Source: Candidatus Hecatellales archaeon B24
Lineage (GTDB): Archaea; Thermoproteota; Bathyarchaeia; Hecatellales; Hecatellaceae
Assembly: GCA_001593855.1 (NCBI GenBank)
Contig: LUCC01000018.1
Coordinates: 1-11,259, forward strand
DNA length: 11,259 nucleotides
Reading direction: 5' to 3'
Shown here in pieces: positions 5,947-11,259 of this stretch (position 1 is its first letter; every line of letters starts with the position of its first letter). The notes below the pieces were generated by a model that was given only the letters and a program-made list of their open reading frames with translations, was not told the origin of the DNA and did not search any database. The position numbers and the translations under genes were made by a program.

Positions 5947-6939
5947 TTACAGAACTAATTTTTTAAGAAGCCTCAAACATTCTGTTAGAACCTCTTCAAG
6001 CTTGCCCTTACAATTTATCCCAGCTGAAGAAGCGTGACCTCCACCCATGCCTTCAAAGAGGCTGCCAACCTTCATGGCTACATCCCGTCCAAGGTGAACC
6101 CCAGTTTCCTCGCAGAACTGGGGGACGCTTCTAAGGCTAACCCTTATTTCTCCTTCAGCCTCACCGCCAACGATGGCAAGGTCGAAGCCTAAGGCAAGCA
6201 GCGCCCTTGCAGCTGAAGCCTGATAGGAGCCAACATGAGAAACTGCTGCAAGCCATTCCCCTAACTCGTGGATTTCAGCTCTTCCAGCAGCCTTAATCCT
6301 GGCAATTCTCTCTGAGCGTGACAGAGGCTCAGACATAGCCCTGAAAGCTTCAGCTGGCTTAACGCCTAAACCAGCCAGCTCCGCTAAAGCCTTAAAGGTT
6401 TCAGCTGAAGCATACCTCAGCCCACGGGTTTCATGAATTATCCCGAACATTAGGCCTAGGGCTTCCCTCCTAGAAATTCTGACTCCTGCCCTTTTACACA
6501 GCCTGTAGACAACTTCGCAGGCTGAGCTGGCTTCAGGGTCAACCAGCAGCAGGCTTGCAAGCCGGAGGGTTTCAGGGTGAACCGTGTGGTGGTCCACCAC
6601 TATTAAGGGTTTACCGGAGGATTTAACCTTCGTCTTCCATTCTCCAAGCTGCTCAACCGTTGAAGTGTCAACTAGGAATAGGAGGTTAGCTTTCTCAAGC
6701 TTAGGGGCCTCTGCAAGCTTCACCGGAGCCTTTTCTATTAGAAGCTTCGAAAGTGAGCTGAGGCCCTCCACAGCCACGATTTCACATCGGATTCCTGGCT
6801 TAAGCTTTCTTACGAGCTTCACTAGGAGGTTGGCTGAGAAGACGGCGTCTGGGTCAGCGTTATGATGGCAGAAGACAACAGCGTGTTTAGGTTTAACCTT
6901 TCGGAGGAGGATTCTTAAGCGTTTAAGGCTTGGCTTCAA
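5947..6939 (-). CDS. DHH/DHHA1 phosphoesterase (NrnA / oligoribonuclease-like)
   Basis: The 330-residue protein has the DHH-DHHA1 architecture of NrnA-type enzymes, which degrade nanoRNAs or other short oligonucleotides and 3'-phosphoadenosine 5'-phosphate in the cytoplasm using two Mn ions. Motifs in order: HNADPDA (26-32), LVDTS (89-93), VVDHHTVHPE (114-123), GIIHETRGLRYAS (166-178) and the substrate-binding GMGGGHASSAG (297-307). In the fourth motif the usual Asp-Thr is Glu-Thr (E170, T171), a conservative but noticeable change. The only plausible start is TTG at 6939, 44 bases after the prefoldin stop. It is last in the translation/RNA cluster. Exact substrate (oligoribonucleotide, PAP or cyclic dinucleotide product) cannot be read from sequence. 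Confidence 0.88.
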   Translation of the reverse strand: MKPSLKRLRILLRKVKPKHAVVFCHHNADPDAVFSANLLVKLVRKLKPGIRCEIVAVEGLSSLSKLLIEKAPVKLAEAPKLEKANLLFLVDTSTVEQLGEWKTKVKSSGKPLIVVDHHTVHPETLRLASLLLVDPEASSACEVVYRLCKRAGVRISRREALGLMFGIIHETRGLRYASAETFKALAELAGLGVKPAEAFRAMSEPLSRSERIARIKAAGRAEIHELGEWLAAVSHVGSYQASAARALLALGFDLAIVGGEAEGEIRVSLRSVPQFCEETGVHLGRDVAMKVGSLFEGMGGGHASSAGINCKGKLEEVLTECLRLLKKLVL

Positions 6940-6983
6940 CCCTTAAAGTGCTCCCAACCTGGGGATGGAAAAGGCTTAAAGTT

Positions 6984-7361
6984 TTATCCTCCTGACTGTG
7001 AAGGCTGAAACTGCCTGAGCCTGCTCTGGATTTGCTGCTGGATTTCCTTAAGCTTCTCCCTGGTTCGCTCCTCCTGCTTGCTGAGTACGGACATGCGGAC
7101 GTTCAGAAGCTCCTTACGTTCGGCTAAGTCCTTCGTTACAGAAGCTTTATCCTTTCTGACGAAAATTGCTCCCACAGACTTGTAAACCTGAGCGTCCTCG
7201 GAAAGCTTGCCAAGCTCTTCCAAAGCCTTATCCATGTCAGCCAGTTCAAGTTCTACCTGCTGTTTTTGAGCTACAATCATTTGGAGGGTTTGCTGGAGCT
7301 GTTGAAGTCTGGCAAGTTGCTCCTGGAAGTCTGCTGGAAGCTCAACTCTACCCTCGCTCAC
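6984..7361 (-). CDS. pfdB: prefoldin subunit beta
   Basis: The 125-residue protein is almost wholly helical, with two coiled-coil arms (about residues 11-56 and 73-118) joined by the beta-hairpin segment VYKSVGAIFVRKDKASV (59-75), the classic prefoldin beta layout and length. Four beta and two alpha subunits form the jellyfish-shaped archaeal chaperone that passes unfolded proteins to the thermosome. The alpha subunit is not in the window. The GTG start at 7361 has GAGGG 7 bases ahead, and an upstream ATG at 7368 is out of frame. The Gln-rich tail (QQQIQSRLRQFQPSQSGG) is ordinary. It follows pcc1 by 65 bases and has its own promoter candidate. Confidence 0.95.
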   Translation of the reverse strand: MSEGRVELPADFQEQLARLQQLQQTLQMIVAQKQQVELELADMDKALEELGKLSEDAQVYKSVGAIFVRKDKASVTKDLAERKELLNVRMSVLSKQEERTREKLKEIQQQIQSRLRQFQPSQSGG

Positions 7362-7394
7362 CTATCATCCCTCTAAACATTAACATCACACACT

Positions 7395-7405
7395 CCATAA
7401 AATAG
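7395..7405 (-). promoter_or_regulatory. TATA-box candidate for prefoldin beta
   Basis: The minus strand reads CTATTTTATGG in the 65-base gap after pcc1. A start point near 7374 would leave a leader of about 13 bases, so prefoldin beta and the DHH gene may be transcribed apart from the Brix-pcc1 part of the cluster. Confidence 0.35.
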
Positions 7406-7426
7406 TTAAGCCAACCGTAAAAAGGC

Positions 7427-7711
7427 TTACCTTCCCTCCGACTCAGCCAGCTCTAAAACTTCCTGAAGCTGGGAAATCCACCTGCAAAAGGAGTTCACGG
7501 AAGCCCTCAAACTGGAGAGGGTTGGAGCCTTAAAGCTCAAGGTTAAAATCCTGCCCTCAAGCCTAATTTGAACCTTAGACTTGAAGCTCCTAGCCGCATA
7601 GACCTCAGGCTTTAAAGCTGCGTAAACCGTTTCAGCTTTCCGCCTGCTGGAGAAAACAAATTTCACTTCAACTTCAGCCTTCCTCAGGCTTCTCCACCCT
7701 CCAGACTGCAT
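7427..7711 (-). CDS. pcc1: KEOPS complex subunit Pcc1
   Basis: A 94-residue protein with the short Pcc1 layout: a beta-rich start (AEVEVKFVFSS, 12-22), a helix with ETVYAALKPEV (27-37), strands SKVQIRLEGRILTLSFKA (44-61) and a long C-terminal helix LSSLRASVNSFCRWISQLQEVLEL (65-88). Pcc1 is the dimerising subunit of KEOPS, which with Kae1, Bud32 and Cgi121 makes the t6A modification at position 37 of ANN-decoding tRNAs. The ATG at 7711 gives a 38-base overlap with the Brix gene. No strong ribosome-binding site precedes it, so translation is probably coupled. Its place between Brix and prefoldin beta is one I recognise from many archaea and supports the call. Confidence 0.82.
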   Translation of the reverse strand: MQSGGWRSLRKAEVEVKFVFSSRRKAETVYAALKPEVYAARSFKSKVQIRLEGRILTLSFKAPTLSSLRASVNSFCRWISQLQEVLELAESEGR

Positions 7712-8252
7712 GCCGAACTGTTATGGAGGGCCCTACCTCCACGATTCTGCCTTTAACCTTCGAGTGGAAGGTTATACGGTGAGGCTGAGCTTCTCCAACC
7801 TCTAGGAAGACCGAGCCTTCCCCAGCGTTTCTAACAGATTCAACCGTTCCCTTGGAGCCGAAAAACTTTGAGAGGGCCTCGCTTATTTTCGCTGCTTCTC
7901 CCATGCTTTTAAGCGTGAAAAGCCTTTTAGGCCTCATCCTAAGTTTCCTCCAGGAGGCTTCATACTGCCTTTGAAGTTTCACGCCTTTAATGTAGACGAT
8001 GGGGGGGAGAAGCTTCAGGACTCCACCGTTCACCCTGTAGAATTCCAGTTTTCCAGGCCCGCCTCTCCACCTAGCCACCAGCATCACGTATCCCACTTCA
8101 AGCTGTGAAGCTGTTCCCGCAAGCATTTCCAAGCTCATTTTCCCCCTGTTAATCCTGTGGGAGCCCGGGATAACCGTGTGCAGGTCTCGCATAAGCGTTC
8201 TAACGGTTGGCGTTGGATAGCGGGAGCTTGAAATCAGAAGATGAAGCTTCAA
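7674..8252 (-). CDS. Brix domain protein, archaeal Imp4-like ribosome biogenesis factor
   Basis: The 192-residue protein is a single Brix domain, as in archaeal MTH680-type proteins. The N-terminal signature is LLISSSRYPTPTVRTLMRDLHTVIPGSHRINRGKMSLEML (5-44), including the family-typical TSR-like start and N-R-G-K/S core. It is followed by the GYVMLVARWRGGPGKLEFYRV strand pair. In eukaryotes Imp4 binds U3 snoRNA-pre-rRNA duplexes; archaeal versions are thought to assist rRNA processing and ribosome assembly. The C-terminal half is less conserved and basic in the middle (WRKLRMRPKRLF). The start is TTG at 8252, shortly after AGAAGGTG. It begins 20 bases after the 8-Cys gene and overlaps pcc1 by 38 bases, so all three are probably one transcript. 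Confidence 0.88.
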   Translation of the reverse strand: MKLHLLISSSRYPTPTVRTLMRDLHTVIPGSHRINRGKMSLEMLAGTASQLEVGYVMLVARWRGGPGKLEFYRVNGGVLKLLPPIVYIKGVKLQRQYEASWRKLRMRPKRLFTLKSMGEAAKISEALSKFFGSKGTVESVRNAGEGSVFLEVGEAQPHRITFHSKVKGRIVEVGPSITVRHAVWRVEKPEEG

Positions 8253-8272
8253 TCCTACACCTTCTTAAAGCC

Positions 8273-8563
8273 CTAGAATACTTCCTCCTCTCCAAGCCTC
8301 TGCTTAAGTTTGCCTTTAACTTTGAAGCCTTTAACAGCCTTCTCCGGCGGAATTTCGCTGGCGGCTGAAAGCCTCTTAATGGTTAGGGCACAGGTTCCAT
8401 CTGGAAGCAGCTTGTTTCTCAGGCATATGGTGAACTTGCAGTTTGCTCCCGAGCATAGGTCGTCGGCAAACCGGCAGTAGGCTTTTCCACCTCGGAACTG
8501 CAGCGCCTTCTGCCCGCACCTGAAGAACTCACAGTTTGGAGAACATTTTTTAGGCGAACTCAA
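8273..8563 (-). CDS. small 8-Cys protein, probably metal binding, function unknown
   Basis: The 96-residue protein has eight Cys in its first 58 residues (positions 7, 11, 16, 30, 37, 42, 47, 58), spaced CX3CX4CX13CX6CX4CX4CX10C, followed by a Lys-rich tail with no Cys. Eight Cys could hold two zinc ions or an Fe-S cluster; the CX3C and repeated CX4C spacing is not a standard CXXC zinc ribbon. I do not recognise the family. It is the first gene ahead of Brix and pcc1, the place where other archaea often have ribosomal protein L37Ae or RNA polymerase subunit P, and it resembles neither. A role in translation or RNA is suggested by context only. The start TTG at 8563 follows a short leader from the TATA candidate at 8607-8614. 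Confidence 0.7.
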   Translation of the reverse strand: MSSPKKCSPNCEFFRCGQKALQFRGGKAYCRFADDLCSGANCKFTICLRNKLLPDGTCALTIKRLSAASEIPPEKAVKGFKVKGKLKQRLGEEEVF

Positions 8564-8606
8564 CCCTGAAAACCCCTAGCAAAGACCTAACAAGCAGCCT
8601 ACACCA

Positions 8607-8614
8607 CTAAAAAC
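8607..8614 (-). promoter_or_regulatory. TATA-box candidate for the 8-Cys/Brix/pcc1 unit
   Basis: The minus strand reads GTTTTTAG. A start near 8584 would give a leader of about 20 bases to the TTG at 8563. Weak on sequence, supported by position in the divergent spacer 8564-8752. Confidence 0.3.
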
Positions 8615-8675
8615 TGTTCACCGGGGATTTCCATGTTGAAGATGTCATATCAGTAAGCTAAGAAATGCTGGAGAA

Positions 8676-8686
8676 CATATTTTAAC
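8676..8686 (+). promoter_or_regulatory. TATA-box candidate for the small CPCC protein
   Basis: CATATTTTAAC on the plus strand would place a start near 8707. That is after the possible TTG start at 8690 but before the ATG at 8753, so it favours the shorter protein. Confidence 0.3.
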
Positions 8687-8752
8687 ATTTTGGTTCTACC
8701 GGAAAAGTTAAGGCGTACAGGCGTTACCCTAGCCTTTGAGGCTGAAGGCGGC

Positions 8753-8938
8753 ATGGCGAAGCACCTGTTCAAGTTCTCCAGCTACCCGGAGAAGGAGGCT
8801 ATATTATACTGTCCGAAGGCTAACAAGTTCAGCTTTGTAAGGTTTCAGATGCCCTTCAAGTGTCCCTGCTGCGGGGAGTTCCTAGAAGGCTTAGGTAGAA
8901 AGGCTAAGATAGTTTTAAACTATGAGATGCCGCTCTAA
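8753..8938 (+). CDS. small CPCC-containing protein, function unknown
   Basis: From the ATG at 8753 the protein is 61 residues. It contains YCPKANK (C20) and a central KCPCCGEFLEGLG (C37, C39, C40), so it could bind a metal through three or four Cys, but it lacks the two CXXC knuckles of a normal zinc ribbon. I recognise no family. The frame is open further upstream, and TTG at 8690 would give 82 residues. The upstream part (LRRTGVTLAFEAEGG) uses codons like the local genes, so the longer form is possible; the promoter position favours the shorter. The gene lies between the divergent 8-Cys gene and atpI, with 73 bases before atpI, and has no obvious tie to either. Confidence 0.5.
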   Translation: MAKHLFKFSSYPEKEAILYCPKANKFSFVRFQMPFKCPCCGEFLEGLGRKAKIVLNYEMPL

Positions 8939-8944
8939 GGAAGA

Positions 8945-8953
8945 TTTTATAAG
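8945..8953 (+). promoter_or_regulatory. TATA-box candidate for atpI
   Basis: TTTTATAAG follows the stop of the small CPCC gene by 6 bases. A start near 8976 would leave a leader of about 36 bases carrying GAGGGAGGGG and GGAGG ahead of the TTG at 9012. This would be the promoter of the ATP synthase operon whose later genes lie beyond the window. Confidence 0.5.
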
Positions 8954-9002
8954 CCTAACCGGGTATTTTGGAAACGTCCTTTGAAGGCTTGAGGGAGGGG
9001 CT

Positions 9003-9007
9003 GGAGG
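9003..9007 (+). promoter_or_regulatory. ribosome binding site supporting the TTG start of atpI
   Basis: GGAGG lies 4 bases before the TTG at 9012, with a further GAGGGAGGGG just upstream at 8991-9000. The protein then opens MLRPARMVRLEVV, the usual opening of this family, so TTG is preferred to the in-frame ATG at 9030. Confidence 0.5.
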
Positions 9008-9011
9008 CCTA

Positions 9012-11259
9012 TTGCTACGCCCCGCGAGAATGGTAAGGCTTGAAGTTGTAGCACCCTCAGCCAAGGCTGACCTTGTAATTAAGAGACTTGGAGACTTCGG
9101 GGACGTCCACTTCATAGATGTAGCCAGCGTTAAGGCTGAGAAATATAAGGAGGTAGCTGAGAGAATAGAGAGGACGCCTCGAGAGGAAAATCTCATCCAG
9201 CTTTCAAACCGGATAAACAATCTTTTAAGGAAGCTTACAGGGATCCCCTACCCTGAACCCTTGAAGGTTAAGGCTGACGTTGAGCAAGCCCTGAAAGAGG
9301 TTGAAAGGGAAATCGTCTCCCTTGAAATGGAGTATGCCAAGCTTGAAAACATGATGAAGGTGGCGGCTGAGGAAAGAGCCACCATGGAGAGGGAGCTAAG
9401 CCAGTTCAACGACGAATACGAGAGCACCAGGAGAGCCTTAACCGAGTTCGGAGTTAAACCTGAGAAGGTTGAAGCCTTAACCCTTGAAGATTTAAAGGTG
9501 AAAGCCAAGCTTAAAACGGTTCATGAACGTATGGCTGAAATCCAGAAAGTGCTTATGGAGGCGGACATGGCTGCCAAGCTTACCAGCCCCCACGAGGAAC
9601 TGCCTCAAAGCGTAGAAGAACTGAAAAAAGTTAAAGAGAGAGTAAGCCTAAGCCTTGAGGTAAACCAGAAACTTAAAGTCGAAATAGCTCAGGCAGCTGA
9701 AAAAATCGCGAAATTGGAGGAAATCCTGAAGGAAGTCTTAGACGTGGTGGAAAGAAAGCTGGAAGCTGCTGAAAGGCTTGACGAGGCGAAAAGGGAGGCA
9801 GCCAGACTTAAAGCAGAACTGGAGGCTGTGGGGAAAGAGTTAAGCCCTAAGCTTTCAGCCACCCTTGGAGAAGCCTTCAGTTCAAGCCTTAAAGAAGCTG
9901 TAAACGCCCTTGAAAACCTGGAAAAACTTGAGTTCGGAGCTTCCGGCTTTGAGGAGGCAGCCAGAAGCTTTGCTAAAATGGTTCACAACCTTTCACGGAG
10001 CTACGAGGCTTTAGAGGCTGTTGAAAGATTCATGGGTCTTCAACATGTTAAAGCCTTAATGGAGGAACTTAGGAAGGCTAAACCCGAGGAGGTTGAAAGC
10101 CTCTTCAACAGGAGCAGAGAGCTGGTGGAAATCACCCCGGCACGCTACATGGCCATGCTGGAGAGAGGGCTGAAACTGGTTTACTTGGAGCATAGGATTA
10201 AGGTTCTGACCGAGGAGCCCCTGAAGGTTAAGGGTATGCTGGACGAGCTGGCTGGAAAGTCCGCTCAAATCCACGCCTACAAGGAGCTTGTGGACATAGA
10301 GCTTACCCTAGAAAACCTGAAGAAACGGTTTATGCAGACAGGTAAAACCGTGGTCTTCGAGGCCTGGGTTCCAAAGGGGAAGGTTGAAGAAGCTGTTAAA
10401 GCCATAAGGCAGGCCTGCCCTGAAGCCTTAGTCAGCACCAACAAGGAGGAGAAAGAGGAGAAAGTTCCAACCCTGCTCGTTAACCCTAAGCCTGTAATCT
10501 GCTTTGAGAAGCTTGTTTCAAGCTACAGCCTTCCCAGCTACTATGAGATAGATCCAACTCTCATCATGCTCATAAGCTTCCCCATAATCTTCGGCTTCAT
10601 GTTCGGAGACATGGGCCACGGGCTTGTCCTGCTCGTGGGAAGCCTGCTCATTAAACCCATATTCGACAGGATGAAGATTAAAAACGAAATGCTGGACTAC
10701 CTGTATAAGGGTCGAAACCTGGTTTCCCTCTGCGGGATAACCTCCATCATTATAGGCTTCCTTTACGGTGACTTCTTCGGGCCTACTAATGCTGCTTACG
10801 CAGCTCATCATGGAACCCCCACATGGTATACGGCCATAACAGGCATTAAGGATGCACCATGGTTCAGCCCGATGGACGAACCCATGATGCTCTTTAAGAT
10901 AGCTATATTCATAGGTATAGCCCAGATAACCTTCGGCCTTATACTTGACGTTGTAAATAATGTTGCAGCCAGAGAATACAGGGAGATTCTGGCTCCAGCC
11001 TCATGGCTGTGGTTCTACGGCTCCCTAGCCTACCTAATCATCACCTACGGGTTCGGGATAGCCAACGTGCTTTTCGAAACCGAGAAGCTTTTAGCCTTCT
11101 TTGTGGTGCCCTTCGCAGGCCTTTTCATTCTGCATAAGCTGGCTGGCAAAAGCGGGATGGAAACCTTCGCTGAGGGAGTTGAGAAGGCTATTGCCTCCAT
11201 TTCCAACACTCTCTCCTACGGGCGGATTCTGGCTTTAGGGCTGGCCCACGCCATCTTCA
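9012..11259 (+). CDS. atpI: A-type (V/A-type) ATP synthase subunit I (a subunit), 3' end outside window
   Basis: The 749 visible residues start MLRPARMVRLEVVAPSAKADLVIKRLGDFGDVHFIDV, the usual opening of the archaeal I subunit. I read the frame through to the window edge and found no stop. Residues about 1-510 are the cytoplasmic arm, with long coiled-coil runs (about 70-135 and 190-280) and a second globular part near 445-490 (TVVFEAWVPKGKVEEAVKAIRQ). The membrane part begins near 517 (PTLIMLISFPIIFGFMFGDMGHG), and the window ends in SISNTLSYGRILALGLAHAIF, which holds the essential Arg of the proton path (R738). The subunit forms the half-channels beside the rotor ring and anchors the peripheral stalks. 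The cytoplasmic part seems clearly longer than the roughly 330-400 residues usual in the family. Confidence 0.95.
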   Translation, partial: MLRPARMVRLEVVAPSAKADLVIKRLGDFGDVHFIDVASVKAEKYKEVAERIERTPREENLIQLSNRINNLLRKLTGIPYPEPLKVKADVEQALKEVEREIVSLEMEYAKLENMMKVAAEERATMERELSQFNDEYESTRRALTEFGVKPEKVEALTLEDLKVKAKLKTVHERMAEIQKVLMEADMAAKLTSPHEELPQSVEELKKVKERVSLSLEVNQKLKVEIAQAAEKIAKLEEILKEVLDVVERKLEAAERLDEAKREAARLKAELEAVGKELSPKLSATLGEAFSSSLKEAVNALENLEKLEFGASGFEEAARSFAKMVHNLSRSYEALEAVERFMGLQHVKALMEELRKAKPEEVESLFNRSRELVEITPARYMAMLERGLKLVYLEHRIKVLTEEPLKVKGMLDELAGKSAQIHAYKELVDIELTLENLKKRFMQTGKTVVFEAWVPKGKVEEAVKAIRQACPEALVSTNKEEKEEKVPTLLVNPKPVICFEKLVSSYSLPSYYEIDPTLIMLISFPIIFGFMFGDMGHGLVLLVGSLLIKPIFDRMKIKNEMLDYLYKGRNLVSLCGITSIIIGFLYGDFFGPTNAAYAAHHGTPTWYTAITGIKDAPWFSPMDEPMMLFKIAIFIGIAQITFGLILDVVNNVAAREYREILAPASWLWFYGSLAYLIITYGFGIANVLFETEKLLAFFVVPFAGLFILHKLAGKSGMETFAEGVEKAIASISNTLSYGRILALGLAHAIF

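Noticed and set aside
10056..10811. Minus-strand open frames opposite the 3' half of atpI
   Set aside because: They are antisense to a continuous, well-recognised ATP synthase frame and show no independent signals.
1..11259. CRISPR arrays, tRNA or rRNA genes
   Set aside because: Reading both strands showed no regularly spaced repeats, no tRNA-like arm sets and no rRNA-like stretches.

Overview
The window looks like a piece of an archaeal chromosome, most likely from the TACK side (a Bathyarchaeota-like lineage is my guess, not proven). The evidence is a set of archaeal marker genes: prefoldin beta, a single-domain Brix/Imp4-like protein, the KEOPS subunit Pcc1, a 6-phospho-3-hexuloisomerase and the I/a subunit of an A-type (V/A-type) ATP synthase. 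TATA-like boxes at spacings typical of archaeal promoters and frequent TTG starts agree with this. No transposase, tRNA, rRNA or CRISPR array is visible.

Layout. (1) 1-850, plus strand: the C-terminal part of a membrane-anchored metal-type ABC solute-binding protein, overlapping a stand-alone FmdE-family protein. (2) 864-1912, minus strand: uspA then the hexuloisomerase, with their own promoter. (3) 1992-4424, minus strand: a tightly overlapping ECF transporter energising module (two EcfA-type ATPases, then EcfT) with no S component in view. (4) 4425-4583: a short divergent control region with two inverted repeats. (5) 4584-5729, plus strand: an AT-rich gene for an exported (Tat-like signal, Thr-rich linker) clan-GH-A-like TIM-barrel protein, very different in base composition from everything around it. 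(6) 5730-5946: a spacer with an 18-bp perfect palindrome and a possible broken small gene. (7) 5947-8563, minus strand: a translation and RNA housekeeping cluster that reads, in transcription order, 8-Cys small protein, Brix protein, Pcc1, prefoldin beta, DHH/DHHA1 phosphoesterase. (8) 8753-8938, plus strand: a small Cys-containing protein. (9) 9012-end, plus strand: atpI, which runs off the window after the last-helix arginine motif and has an unusually long cytoplasmic arm.

How the genes work together. The housekeeping cluster links ribosome biogenesis (Brix), tRNA t6A modification (Pcc1/KEOPS), protein folding (prefoldin) and nanoRNA or nucleotide turnover (DHH). The ECF module would power uptake of a vitamin or metal once paired with an S component encoded elsewhere. 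The solute-binding and FmdE-like pair suggests a metal-related locus that continues upstream of the window. The parts least like an ordinary archaeal backbone are the AT-rich glycosidase-like gene and the palindrome-rich control region beside it. I did not find a clear new multi-gene defence or mobile system.
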